NCBI RefSeq assembly: GCF_014649115.1
Contig: NZ_BMSK01000004.1
Coordinates: 310,001 to 374,000, forward strand
Direction: 5' to 3'
DNA: 64,000 nucleotides
Source: Streptomyces eurythermus
GTDB taxonomy: Bacteria; Actinomycetota; Actinomycetes; Streptomycetales; Streptomycetaceae
Shown: positions 43,726-53,492 of the stretch, in pieces
How the letters are laid out: each line of letters opens with the position of its first letter
Position numbering within the stretch: the first letter of the stretch is position 1
Translations under genes and position numbers: made by a program
Notes under the pieces: generated by a model
What the model was told of the DNA's origin: nothing
The model's input: the letters and a program-made list of their open reading frames with translations, nothing else
Databases searched by the model: none

Positions 43726-44274
43726 ATGACGACTTCCGCAACAGCACACACTGGGTCCGAAGGCGCCATAAAGACCGGCGACGACGTGACCGACCGCCTC
43801 CTGGCGGCCAACCGGCGCTACGCCGAGGCATTCGAGGACCCGGGCATGGACGCCCGCCCCGTTCTGCATGTCGCCGTGGTCGCCTGCATGGACGCCCGGC
43901 TCGACCTGCACGAGGCCCTCGGTCTGGAGCTCGGCGACTGCCACACCATCCGCAACGCGGGCGGTGTGGTCACCGACGACGTGATCCGGTCGCTGACCAT
44001 CAGCCAGCGCAAGCTCGGCACCCGCAGCGTCGTACTGATCCACCACACCAACTGCGGCCTGGAGTCCCTGACCGAGGACTTCCGTTCCGAGCTGGAGATG
44101 GAGGTCGGGCAGCGGCCGGCCTGGGCGGTGGAGTCCTTCCGGGACGTGGACCAGGACGTGCGCCAGTCCATGCAGCGGGTGCGCACCTCGCCCTTCCTGC
44201 TGCACACCGACGACGTCCGCGGCTTCGTCTTCGACGTGCGCACCGGTCTGCTGCGCGAGGTCGACCCGGCCTGA
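43726..44274 (+). CDS. beta-class carbonic anhydrase
   Basis: This 182-residue enzyme interconverts CO2 and bicarbonate. Zinc ligands fit the beta class: C54 with D56 and R58 in ACMDARLD, and H107 with C110 in HHTNCG. The C-terminal segment is helical. It is smaller than plant-type beta enzymes, similar to mycobacterial Rv1284-like ones. ATG 43726 is the natural leaderless start; an upstream in-frame ATG at 43663 would overlap the promoter. A hairpin terminator follows. Confidence 0.9.
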   Translation: MTTSATAHTGSEGAIKTGDDVTDRLLAANRRYAEAFEDPGMDARPVLHVAVVACMDARLDLHEALGLELGDCHTIRNAGGVVTDDVIRSLTISQRKLGTRSVVLIHHTNCGLESLTEDFRSELEMEVGQRPAWAVESFRDVDQDVRQSMQRVRTSPFLLHTDDVRGFVFDVRTGLLREVDPA

Positions 44275-44280
44275 CCCGGA

Positions 44281-44307
44281 ACGTACCGGCCGGCCGCCCC
44301 GGTACGT
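44281..44307 (+). terminator. hairpin after the carbonic anhydrase gene
   Basis: ACGTACCGG (44281-44289) pairs perfectly with CCGGTACGT (44299-44307) around a 9-base GC-rich loop, 6 bases after the stop codon. There is no T-run. Confidence 0.6.
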
Positions 44308-44532
44308 GTCCCGCCACCCGCGCCGACACCGCCGAGAACCCGGTCGGACAAGTCGTATGACCGCCATCGCGGGGGCAGTTGTCCACAGGCGGTGACACGA
44401 ATCGGTAACGGCAGCGAGAATGCGGGGTGTGGCACCATGCGGAACCTTTTCCGCGTGGTGTCCGTGTTTCGGGGTGGGCCGGTTGCGCAGTGACAGCGTC
44501 GGTCCGGCAAAGAATGGGCCGAGGAGGGCCGG

Positions 44533-45572
<1,040 letters not shown>

Positions 45573-45573
<1 letters not shown>

Positions 45574-46934
45574 TGAGCCCAGGGGGGACCGGGCCGGCCG
45601 AGCCCGGACGCGGGCAGGCGGGCGGGGTCCGCACGGCCCTGTCGGGTCTGACCACCCGCGGCCGTTCCTTCCTCGCGGCCGGGATCGCCGCCGCGGTCTG
45701 CGCGTTCGTGCTGGGCCACAGCGATCTGCTGCGGGTCGGGCTGCTGCTCGCCGTGCTGCCGCTGATCTGCGCCACCGTGCTGTACCGCACCCGCTACCGG
45801 GTGGCCGCGAGCCGCCTGCTCGCCCCCGCGCGGGTGCCGGCCGGCGGCGAGGCCCGGGTGCACCTGCGCATGGACAACGTCTCCCGGCTGCCCACCGGCC
45901 TGCTGATGCTCCAGGACCGGGTGCCCTACGTCCTCGGGCCGCGCCCCCGGTTCGTGCTGGACCGGATGGAGCCGGGCGGCCACCGCGAGGTGTCCTACCG
46001 GGTCCGCTCCGATCTGCGCGGCCGCTATCCGCTGGGCCCGCTCCAGCTGCGGCTGACGGACCCCTTCGGGATGTGCGAGCTGACCCGCTCCTTCGCGACG
46101 CAGGACATGCTGACGGTCATCCCGCGCGTGACCCCGCTGCCCCCGGTCCGCTTCGCCGGCGAGGCCACGGGCTACGGCGACGGACGGCAGCGCTCGCCGG
46201 CCCTCGCGGGCGAGGACGACGTCATCCCGCGCGGCTACCGCTACGGCGACGACCTGCGCCGGGTGCACTGGCGCTCCACCGCGCGCTACGGCGAGCTGAT
46301 GGTGCGCCGCGAGGAGCAGCCCCGGCGCTCCCGGTGCACCGTGCTGCTGGACACCCGCGGCGGTGCCTACGAGGGCGCGGGCCCGGACTCGGCCTTCGAG
46401 TGGGCCGTCTCCGCCACCGCCTCGGTGCTGGCGCACATGCTGGAGCGCGGCTTCTCGGTGCGGCTGCTGACCGACGGCGGCAGCACGGTGCCCGGCGAGG
46501 GCGGCGACGGCTTCGGGGGCACCGGCCAGGAGTCGGCGGAGACGGCCGGGCTGCTGCTGGACACCCTCGCGGTGATCGACTACTCCGACGGCACCGGCCT
46601 GTCCCACGCCTACGAGGCGCTGCGCACCGGGAACGAGGGGCTGCTGATCGCCTTCCTCGGCGACCTGGACGAGGAGCAGACCACCACGGTCGCCAAGATG
46701 AGCCGGCGCGGCGGCGGCGCCGTCGCCTTCGTGCTGGACCCCGACGTGTGGACGCGGGAGGCGACCGACGTGCCCCGGGCCGGCCACCGGCACGAGGAGC
46801 GGCTGCGGATGCTGCGCGAGGCGGGCTGGACGGCGCTGAGCGTGCCGCGCGGCGCCGCGGTGGAGGAGCTGTGGCGGCAGGCGGACCGGGAGCGCTCGGG
46901 CCTGGCGTCGCTGAGCGGGGAGGCTCGGGGATGA
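45573..46934 (+). CDS. DUF58 domain protein (vWA-like), membrane associated
   Basis: This 453-residue protein has two adjacent membrane helices (about 30-70), then a beta-rich region. The DUF58 core motif DDVIPRGYRYGDDLRRVHWRSTAR and a vWA-like second half (VLLDTRGGAYEG) follow. DUF58 proteins accompany MoxR ATPases. ATG 45573 shares one base with the MoxR stop (TGATG), and its own stop overlaps the next ATG by 4 bases, so all three are translationally coupled. The role is inferred only from the operon. Confidence 0.9.
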
Positions 46935-49309
46935 GCGGACGGGCACGACTGGCGCTGTGCGCGGCGGCGGCCACACTGATGGCCTCCTGCGCACTGCTGC
47001 CGCTGCTCTCCGAGCCGACCTGGCTGCTGCAACTGGTGCCGCTGGTGGCCGTGCAGACCGGGGTGGGCGCGGCGGCCCGGCGGATCCCGCTGGGCCGGAC
47101 GCTGACGCTGGCGGCCCAGCTCCTGGTCACCCTGGTGCTGCTGACCCTGGTGTGCGCCCGGCAGCACGCGATCGCCGGGCTGATCCCGGGCCCGGACACC
47201 GTCCGGTACCTCGCCGAGCTGCTCCGTCAGGGCACGGACGACATCGGCCGGTACGCGATACCGGCGCCGGTCACCGACGGCATCAGGCTGATGCTGATCG
47301 GCGGTGTGCTGCTGGTCGGGCTGCTGGTGGACACGCTCGCGGTGACCTTCCGCAGCGCGGCCCCGGCCGGACTGCCGCTGCTCGCGCTGTACTCGGTGGC
47401 CGCGGGGCTGTCCGACGGCGGCGCCGACTGGCTGTGGTTCCTGGTGGCGGCGGCCGGTTATCTGATGCTGCTGCTCGCCGAGGGCCGGGACCGGCTCGCC
47501 CAGTGGGGCCGGGTCTTCGGCGGCCCGCCCCGGATACCGGGCGCCCCGGCGGCGGTGCCGCTCGCCCCGGTGCGCACCGGCCGCCGGATCGGCGCGGCCG
47601 CGCTCGGGGTGGCCCTCGTCCTGCCGCTGGCGCTGCCCTCGCTGCCCGCCGGCCTGCTGGAGCGGGCCCGCGAGGGCGTGGGGGCGGGCGGCGTGGGCGC
47701 GGTCTCGGCGGTCGACCCGCTGGTGGCGCTGCACGACAACCTGAACAGCGAGGACGCCCGCCAGGTGCTGTCCCTGCGGACCAGCACCAACGACCTCTCC
47801 GACCTGTATCTGCGGATCGTCTCCCTGGACGATTTCGACGGCACCACCTGGAAGGCGTCCCGGCGCGCCTACGCCGACGTGCCGGACCCGCTGCCCACGC
47901 CGGCCGGTCTGGACGGGGCCGTCCGGCGCGACACGATACGCACGACGATCACCGCGGAGGACACCTACGCCCAGGACTCGCTGCCGATGCCCTACCCGCC
48001 GAGCCGGGTGCGGGTCAGCGGCCGGTGGCGGTACGAGCCGGTCGGGATGACCCTGTCCGGCGACCACGGCCAGACCACGCGGGGCGAGCGCTACGAGGTC
48101 ACGAGCCTGGACGTGGAGCCGACCGCCGAACAGCTGGCCGCCGCGCCGCCACCGCCGGCCGCCCTGTGGGAGCAGTACACGAAGGTGCCGTCCTCGCTGC
48201 CGAAGGTGGTGGCCCGCACCGCCAAGGAGGTCACCGCGGGCGCGAGCAGCCACTACGAGGAGGCCGTCAAGCTCCAGGACTACTTCGCCGTCACGGGGGG
48301 CTTCCAGTACGACACCCAGGTGGAGGCCGGCCAGGGTCCGCGCGCCATCGCGAACTTCCTGGAGGACAAGCAGGGCTTCTGCGTCCACTTCTCGTTCGCG
48401 ATGGCGGCGATGGCGCGCACGCTCGGCATCCCGGCCCGGGTCGCGGTGGGCTTCGCGCCGGGCAGTCCGCAGTCCGACGGCACGGTCGTGGTGAACCAGC
48501 GGGACGCCCATGCCTGGCCCGAGCTGTACTTCGAGGGCGTGGGCTGGACCCGTTTCGAGCCCACCCCGACCCGGGGCACCACGCCGTCGTACACCCAGTC
48601 GGACACCCCCGGCAGCTCGCTGCCGGACGAGACGCTGCCGTCCCGGCGCGCCTCCTCGGCGCCCTCGGCGGCGGCCTCGCCGAGCGAGAGCTGCGCCGGG
48701 GAACCGCGCCGGCCGCAGTCCTGCCACAGCCCGTCCGCGGCGGCGATCCCGCACCACGACCCCGACGACTCCAACTGGTGGGTGTGGCCGCTGGCCGGCG
48801 CGGGCGCGCTGCTGGTCCTGGTGGTGCCGCTGTCGCCCCTGCTGTGGCGGCGGCGGACGCGCGCGCTGCGGCTGGGCGGCCACGACCGGACCCCGGGGGG
48901 CGCCGCGGCGCACACCCTGGCCGCCTGGCAGGAGCTGACGGACAGCGCCTGGGACCACGGCATCGCCCCGGACGAGTCGCTGACCCCGCGCAAGGCCGCC
49001 GAGCGGATGGTGCGGCTGGGGCGGCTGGAGCCGGGGGCCGGGGCCGCGGTGCACCGGGTGGCGGACGCGGTGGAACAGGTGCTGTACGCGCCCCGGCCGC
49101 GCCCGGCGGCGGGAACGGCGCGGGACGTGCGCGAGGCGATCGAGGGCCTGCGGAGCGTGGCGAGCGCCGGGACCCGGCTGCGAGCGCTGTTCCTGCCCCG
49201 CTCGTCGGCCCGGGCGTGGTGGGCGGTGTCGGCCCGCTGGTCGGCGCTGCGGGCCCGGGCCGCTGCGGCCCGGCCGGCCCTGCGCCGCCCGTCCCGGCAG
49301 CACGGCTGA
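46931..49309 (+). CDS. transglutaminase-like membrane protein (TgpA-type)
   Basis: This 792-residue protein has six to seven N-terminal membrane helices (about 1-230). An extracytoplasmic transglutaminase-like domain has the catalytic Cys in KQGFCVHFSFAMAAMARTLGIPARV, the His in RDAHAWPELYF and the Asp/Glu region in GWTRFEPTPTRG. A Ser/Pro-rich stalk with two Cys-containing patches (SCAGE, QSCH), one more membrane helix (about 620-645) and a cytoplasmic C-terminal domain follow. The family resembles TgpA, essential in Pseudomonas; the substrate is unknown. It ends the MoxR operon. Confidence 0.9.
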   Translation: MSGRARLALCAAAATLMASCALLPLLSEPTWLLQLVPLVAVQTGVGAAARRIPLGRTLTLAAQLLVTLVLLTLVCARQHAIAGLIPGPDTVRYLAELLRQGTDDIGRYAIPAPVTDGIRLMLIGGVLLVGLLVDTLAVTFRSAAPAGLPLLALYSVAAGLSDGGADWLWFLVAAAGYLMLLLAEGRDRLAQWGRVFGGPPRIPGAPAAVPLAPVRTGRRIGAAALGVALVLPLALPSLPAGLLERAREGVGAGGVGAVSAVDPLVALHDNLNSEDARQVLSLRTSTNDLSDLYLRIVSLDDFDGTTWKASRRAYADVPDPLPTPAGLDGAVRRDTIRTTITAEDTYAQDSLPMPYPPSRVRVSGRWRYEPVGMTLSGDHGQTTRGERYEVTSLDVEPTAEQLAAAPPPPAALWEQYTKVPSSLPKVVARTAKEVTAGASSHYEEAVKLQDYFAVTGGFQYDTQVEAGQGPRAIANFLEDKQGFCVHFSFAMAAMARTLGIPARVAVGFAPGSPQSDGTVVVNQRDAHAWPELYFEGVGWTRFEPTPTRGTTPSYTQSDTPGSSLPDETLPSRRASSAPSAAASPSESCAGEPRRPQSCHSPSAAAIPHHDPDDSNWWVWPLAGAGALLVLVVPLSPLLWRRRTRALRLGGHDRTPGGAAAHTLAAWQELTDSAWDHGIAPDESLTPRKAAERMVRLGRLEPGAGAAVHRVADAVEQVLYAPRPRPAAGTARDVREAIEGLRSVASAGTRLRALFLPRSSARAWWAVSARWSALRARAAAARPALRRPSRQHG

Positions 49310-49344
49310 GGGGCCCCGCGAGCACGGCACTCGCGGGCACGGCT

Positions 49345-49376
49345 GAGGGGCGGCCACCTTCCGGTGGCCGCCCCTC
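49345..49376. terminator. bidirectional terminator
   Basis: A perfect 14-bp stem (49345-49358 with 49363-49376) and a TTCC loop lie between the convergent transglutaminase and DUF3040 genes. It can stop transcription from both sides. Confidence 0.85.
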
Positions 49377-49391
49377 ACGTGTGTCCCGGGG

Positions 49392-49775
49392 TCAGCGACC
49401 CTGTTCGTCCCGGCGGCGCTGCCAGCGCTCCTCGATCCGGTCCATCACGGAGCGTCTGGGCCGCACCTGCCGACGGGCGACGCCTGGTGGCTGCTCACCA
49501 GGTTTGGGGGCCTTGCGCCAGCCGGTGACGGCCAGCACGGCACACCCCAGCATGACGAGGAAACCCACCACGCTGACCCAGATCAGCTGCATGACCATTC
49601 CGGTCATGAGGAGCGCGATACCGATGAGGAAACCCGCGACCGCCTGGTAGACCCGCCGGCGGGTGTACGTCCGCAGCCCGTTTCCCTCAAGCGCCGACGC
49701 GAACTTCGGATCTTCGGCGTACAGCGCTCGCTCCATCTGCTCGAGCATGCGCTGCTCGTGCTCCGAGAGCGGCAC
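49392..49775 (-). CDS. DUF3040 family membrane protein
   Basis: This 127-residue actinobacterial DUF3040 protein opens with the family signature MPLSEHEQRMLEQMERALYAEDPKFA. Two membrane helices (about 45-62 and 67-85) and a basic cytoplasmic tail (RRQVRPRRS, RRRDEQGR) follow. The start is GTG 49775. No function is known for the family. It is monocistronic and convergent with the transglutaminase operon. Confidence 0.88.
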   Translation of the reverse strand: MPLSEHEQRMLEQMERALYAEDPKFASALEGNGLRTYTRRRVYQAVAGFLIGIALLMTGMVMQLIWVSVVGFLVMLGCAVLAVTGWRKAPKPGEQPPGVARRQVRPRRSVMDRIEERWQRRRDEQGR

Positions 49776-50078
49776 GGAGTCCTCCTCATCGTGCAGTCGC
49801 CGGGGCGACCCGGGGGGTCCCTTCAGGATAGGCAGGGAATCGCCCCCGTGAAACCCGCCCCTCTACGCCAATTGGCCAACCGGATTCCGTCATGGCCGTC
49901 CGGCTCGCTGAGGCTTCCATTCCCCGGCGGCCGTCTCGTCATGCCGAGCGGTGTACCTCGATCATACGGCGCAAACCGCTCGATCGGGGGGCCTGTGGCG
50001 TACTCCATCCGCGGCCGAGGCGCTGATCAGCGCCTGTTCCCGATGGTGCACTCAGGGCACAGGGCGCCCCCATGGCGC
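49776..50078. other. intergenic region between DUF3040 and methyltransferase genes
   Basis: These 303 bases should contain the DUF3040 promoter. I see no convincing open frame, strong hairpin or repeat. Confidence 0.35.
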
Positions 50079-50849
50079 TCAGCCCCCGGCGGTACCGGCA
50101 GTCTCGCCGAGCACGTGGAGCTGGGTGGCGACGGAGTGGAACGCGGGCAGTTCGGCCGCCGCGGCCTCCAGCCTCAGCAGCGCGTCCACGGCACCGGGCT
50201 CGGTGTCCACCAGGACGCCGGGCACCAGGTCGGCGAAGACCCGCACGCCGTGCACCGCGCCGACCCGCAGACCGGCGCCCTCGACCAGCGCGGTGAGCTG
50301 CTCCGCGGTGAACCGGCGGGGCATCGGGTCGCCGCTGCCCCAGCGGCCGTCGGGGTCCTGGAGCGCCTGGTGGGCCTCGGTGAAGTGGCCGGCGAGGGCG
50401 CGGGCGAGCACGGCGCCGCCGAGACCGGCGGCGAGCAGGCTGAGGACGCCCTCGGGGCGCAGCGCGGCGACCGCGTTGCGCACGCCCTCGGCCGGGTCGT
50501 CCACGTACTCCAGGACGCCGTGGCACAGGACGGCGTCGTAGCCGCCCGGCTCGACCACGTCGAACAGGCCGTGCGCGTCGCCCTGCACGCCCCGGACCCG
50601 GTCGGCGACGCCGGCCTCGGCGGCGCGACGCTCCAGGGCGAACAGGGCGTTGGGGCTGGGGTCGACCACGGTGACACGGTGGCCGAGGCGGGCGACGGGC
50701 ACGGCGAAGTTCCCGCTGCCGCCCCCGGTGTCGAGGACGTCCAGCGAGTCCCGGCCCGTGGCCTTGACCCGGCGGTCGAGAGCGTCCTGCAGGACGTCCC
50801 AGACCACGGCGGTACGCAGGGAGGCGCGGGGGCGCGACGGGTCCGACAC
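50079..50849 (-). CDS. SAM-dependent methyltransferase (class I)
   Basis: This 256-residue Rossmann-fold methyltransferase has motif I LDVLDTGGGSGNFAVPVA, acidic motif II VVDPSP and YDAVLCHGVLEYVDD. It resembles SmtA/UbiE-like enzymes; the substrate is unknown. GTG 50849 is favoured because GAGGAG lies 9 bases upstream; the longer frame to 50912 has no such site. It lies downstream of the HEPN-domain gene on the same strand. Confidence 0.83.
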   Translation of the reverse strand: MSDPSRPRASLRTAVVWDVLQDALDRRVKATGRDSLDVLDTGGGSGNFAVPVARLGHRVTVVDPSPNALFALERRAAEAGVADRVRGVQGDAHGLFDVVEPGGYDAVLCHGVLEYVDDPAEGVRNAVAALRPEGVLSLLAAGLGGAVLARALAGHFTEAHQALQDPDGRWGSGDPMPRRFTAEQLTALVEGAGLRVGAVHGVRVFADLVPGVLVDTEPGAVDALLRLEAAAAELPAFHSVATQLHVLGETAGTAGG

Positions 50850-51058
50850 GGCAGTTGACTCCTCGGCGGGGCTGAGCGACTTCAGGCGTCTCCACCCTAT
50901 TGCCTCCGGCACCGCGGCAGGTCATCACGTCGGCGTCCGCCCCCGTGCGTCGCGCCCGGGCCCGCCACGGTGCGCGTCACCACCGACGCGTGGCCGGTGC
51001 GGGGGCCGGTGCCCGACGTGGCCGACGGGCGGACCGGTGTCGTAGTGGCGGGGCGTGG

Positions 51059-51646
51059 TCAGCCCGCGTCCGGGAGCGGGCCGTGCGGTCGTGGGGCGCC
51101 GGGTCCGGGGCCGTCCGGCGCTTGCGGCGCGTCGGTGTCCCGGCGGGGCTGGGGCAGGACCGGCTGGAGGGCGAGCAGCCGCTCCACGATGCGCAGGAAC
51201 ATCCCCACGTCGCGTATCAGGTCGTCGGCGTCCCGGCGGCCGGCCGCGCCCCGGATGCCCGCCTCGGCGCGGGCGCGGCGCGCGGCGCCGGAGGCGAACA
51301 GCGCGCTCCACTCGGTCAGCTCCGGGGCGATCTCCGGCAGCACCTCCCAGGCGCTGCGGATGCGGGCCCGGCGGCGGGCGGAGGTCTCGGGCCGGCCGCG
51401 GGCGGCGAGCACGGCGGCGGCGGTGCGCAGGGCGGCGAGGTGGGCCGTGGCGTAGCGCTCGTTCGGGGTCTCCAGGAGCACGGCCTCCTCCAGTCCGGCG
51501 CGGGCCTTGGCGAGCAGGTCGAGCGCGGCGGGCGGGGCCGTGGCCCGGCGGAGCACGGGGTGTACGTCGCTCGCGGGGCCGGTCAGTGAGGGGGCAGGGC
51601 CGGTGGCGCGGCGCCGGCGGGCGGCGGCTGCGGACGAGTGGGCCAT
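51059..51646 (-). CDS. SAV_6107-type HEPN domain protein
   Basis: This 195-residue protein fits the actinobacterial SAV_6107 HEPN family. The helical core (about 45-150) includes RYATAH, which satisfies the R-x4-H HEPN motif found in several RNases, and a long C-terminal Pro/Gly/Asp-rich tail follows. Whether this subfamily cleaves RNA is unknown. ATG 51646 is set by AGGAGG 6 bases upstream. It is divergent from a TetR gene; a 7-bp inverted repeat lies between them. Confidence 0.8.
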   Translation of the reverse strand: MAHSSAAAARRRRATGPAPSLTGPASDVHPVLRRATAPPAALDLLAKARAGLEEAVLLETPNERYATAHLAALRTAAAVLAARGRPETSARRRARIRSAWEVLPEIAPELTEWSALFASGAARRARAEAGIRGAAGRRDADDLIRDVGMFLRIVERLLALQPVLPQPRRDTDAPQAPDGPGPGAPRPHGPLPDAG

Positions 51647-51670
51647 GACGAACCTCCTGTCGTCTGGGTG

Positions 51671-51686
51671 ACGGCACACGTGCCGT
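51671..51686. promoter_or_regulatory. candidate operator between HEPN and tetR genes
   Basis: ACGGCAC and GTGCCGT form a perfect 7-bp inverted repeat around AC, 16 bp in all, in the divergent intergenic region. It would suit autoregulation by the neighbouring TetR protein. Confidence 0.45.
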
Positions 51687-51799
51687 ATGTGCCCATCGTG
51701 AGGTATGCCACTGACAATCCGTTCTGAGCTGGGCTTTCACCACGGCCGAGGGGGCGGGCGCGGCCATCGGGGCCCGGGCCACCTGTGAGAATCGGGGCC

Positions 51800-52429
51800 A
51801 TGGAAAGCACCAGCGCCAGGGCCGGCGGGAGCACGCGCCGCGAGGCCACCCGGCAGAAGCTCTACGAGGCTGCCGTCACGCTCATCGCCGAGCAGGGCTT
51901 CTCCGCGACCACGGTGGACGAGATCGCCGAGCGGGCCGGGGTCGCCAAGGGCACGGTCTACTACAACTTCGCCAGCAAGTCCGTCCTCTTCGAGGAGCTG
52001 CTGCGGCACGGCGTCGGCCTGCTCACCGCGTCCCTGAAGGAGGCGGCGGAGGGCACGGCACGCGCCGGGGGCGGCAAGGTGGACGCGCTGGACGCGATGA
52101 TCCGCGCGGGCCTGGTCTTCATCGACCGCTACCCGGCCTTCACCCAGCTGTACGTCGCCGAGCTGTGGCGCACCAACCGGGCCTGGCAGTCCACCCTGAT
52201 GGTGGTGCGGCAAGAGGCCGTGGCGGTGGTGGAGGGGGTGCTGCGCGAGGGTGTGGCGGCCGGCGAGTTCAGCGACGAGATCGACGTGCCGCTGACGGCG
52301 GCGGCGCTGGTCGGCATGGTGCTGGTGGCCGCGCTCGACTGGAAGTCCTTCCAGCCGGAGCGCTCCCTGGACGACGTCCACGCGGCCCTGTCCCGGCTGC
52401 TCCAGGGTCGGGTCAGCGGCCGGATCTGA
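51800..52429 (+). CDS. TetR family transcriptional regulator
   Basis: This 209-residue TetR repressor has an N-terminal helix-turn-helix (about 15-60, FSATTVDEIAERAGVAKGTVYYNFASK). The C-terminal ligand domain has a hydrophobic core and a TetR_C-type end. It is divergent from the HEPN-domain gene and probably regulates it, itself, or both. The ligand is unknown. ATG 51800 is the first start with the HTH in register. A hairpin terminator follows. Confidence 0.9.
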   Translation: MESTSARAGGSTRREATRQKLYEAAVTLIAEQGFSATTVDEIAERAGVAKGTVYYNFASKSVLFEELLRHGVGLLTASLKEAAEGTARAGGGKVDALDAMIRAGLVFIDRYPAFTQLYVAELWRTNRAWQSTLMVVRQEAVAVVEGVLREGVAAGEFSDEIDVPLTAAALVGMVLVAALDWKSFQPERSLDDVHAALSRLLQGRVSGRI

Positions 52430-52468
52430 GGCAACCGGGTCCGAGGGGCGCCGAAGAGGGGCGCACAG

Positions 52469-52508
52469 GGGCAGGCGCCGACCCGGTTTCCCGGTCCGGC
52501 GCCTGCCC
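52469..52508 (+). terminator. terminator after the tetR gene
   Basis: GGGCAGGCGCCG (52469-52480) pairs perfectly with CGGCGCCTGCCC (52497-52508). The inner bases can pair further (ACCCGG with CCGGT). It lies 39 bases after the stop. Confidence 0.75.
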
Positions 52509-52511
52509 GTC

Positions 52512-52553
52512 TCCCCCGTGATCCCCCGTACTTCCTCCCGTACTCCCCCGTAC
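52512..52553. repeat. C-rich iterated motif
   Basis: Four tandem units of 10-11 bases follow TCCCCCGTAC or a one- to two-base variant (52512, 52522, 52533, 52544). Looser CCCCCGT copies continue to about 52603. Confidence 0.7.
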
Positions 52554-52818
52554 GGGTTCCCCCTGTGCGGACCCCCGTGGCGGTCGTCCCCCGAGGCCCC
52601 CCGTCTCGCTTCCGCCGACGGGTCGGCGGAAGGAGCGGCCGGTGACCGGGTGCCGTTCCGCCGCCCCGTGTCGGCGGTGCGGGCCGGTCCCCCTGCCGTG
52701 GCTCCACTCTCCCGTCCCGGCGGCCGGCGCCCCATCCGCGCGCGTACTCATCTGGCGGTCTGAGTACCTGTACTCAGCCGCCCGCGCGCGTGCCCGGGCA
52801 GCCCGCCCCCGGGCTGGC
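52554..52818. other. intergenic region upstream of the DUF4126 gene
   Basis: No gene is evident here. TTCCGCCGAC-GGG-TCGGCGGAA (near 52611-52632) is a strong hairpin, and the rest is GC-rich without coding character. Confidence 0.4.
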
Positions 52819-52824
52819 TACGAT
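52819..52824 (+). promoter_or_regulatory. -10 element of leaderless type for the DUF4126 gene
   Basis: TACGAT ends 7 bases before GTG 52832, and no ribosome-binding site is seen. This supports that GTG over an upstream ATG at 52790. Confidence 0.45.
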
Positions 52825-52831
52825 CGCCTCC

Positions 52832-53434
52832 GTGTCCGTTCTTCCCCTGGTCTTCACCAGCGGCTGGGCCAGCGGTGTCAACGCCTACGCGGTGGTGCTG
52901 CTGCTCGGCCTGTTCGGCGTGACGGGGGTCAGTGACGACGTGCCGGGGACCTTGCAGCGCCCGGAGGTGCTGATCGTCGCCGGTGTGCTGTTCCTGTGCG
53001 AGGCCGTCGCCGACAAGATCCCGTACGTGGACTCGCTGTGGGACTCCGTGCACACCGTGGTCCGTCCGCTCGCCGGCGCCTGGGTGGGGGCGCTGCTCGC
53101 CGGGCAGAGCGGCTCGGTGTCGGATGTGGCGGCCGGGCTGCTCGGCGGTTCCACGGCGCTGGCCAGCCATGCCGTCAAGGCCGGGACACGGATGGCGGTC
53201 AACGCCTCGCCCGAGCCGTTCAGCAACATCGTGCTGAGTGTGGCCGAGGACCTCGGGGCCGGGGGCGTGGTCGCGTTCGCGGTGTTCCATCCCGTGGCGG
53301 CGGCGGTCGTCGCGGGCGTCCTGCTGGCCGGCGGGCTGCTGGCCCTGGTGTTCCTGTTCTCGCGCATCCGGCGCTTCCTGCGCCGCCGGGCCCGTCGGCG
53401 CGAGGCGCGACGGCCCGCCTCACGGCCCCGCTGA
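52832..53434 (+). CDS. DUF4126 family membrane protein
   Basis: This 200-residue protein has four to five membrane helices and the family-type start VLPLVFTSGWASGVNAYAVVLLLGLFG. Gly/Ala-rich helices, KAGTRMAVNASPEPFSN and a strongly basic C-terminus (RRFLRRRARRREARR) follow. DUF4126 function is unknown. The 58-base gap to the oxidoreductase gene contains that gene's own -10. Confidence 0.82.
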   Translation: MSVLPLVFTSGWASGVNAYAVVLLLGLFGVTGVSDDVPGTLQRPEVLIVAGVLFLCEAVADKIPYVDSLWDSVHTVVRPLAGAWVGALLAGQSGSVSDVAAGLLGGSTALASHAVKAGTRMAVNASPEPFSNIVLSVAEDLGAGGVVAFAVFHPVAAAVVAGVLLAGGLLALVFLFSRIRRFLRRRARRREARRPASRPR

Positions 53435-53479
53435 CCTGCGCCGGGGCCGCCCGGCGGCCGGATTGTCGGTGGCGGTCGA

Positions 53480-53485
53480 TAAAGT
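53480..53485 (+). promoter_or_regulatory. -10 element of leaderless type for the FAD oxidoreductase gene
   Basis: TAAAGT lies 7 bases before ATG 53493. The region lacks a ribosome-binding site. Confidence 0.4.
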
Positions 53486-53492
53486 CGCGGAC

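Noticed and set aside
46610..49378. 922-residue minus-strand frame opposite the transglutaminase gene
   Set aside because: Arg/Gly/Gln shadow of the coupled MoxR operon, crossing the terminator at 49345.
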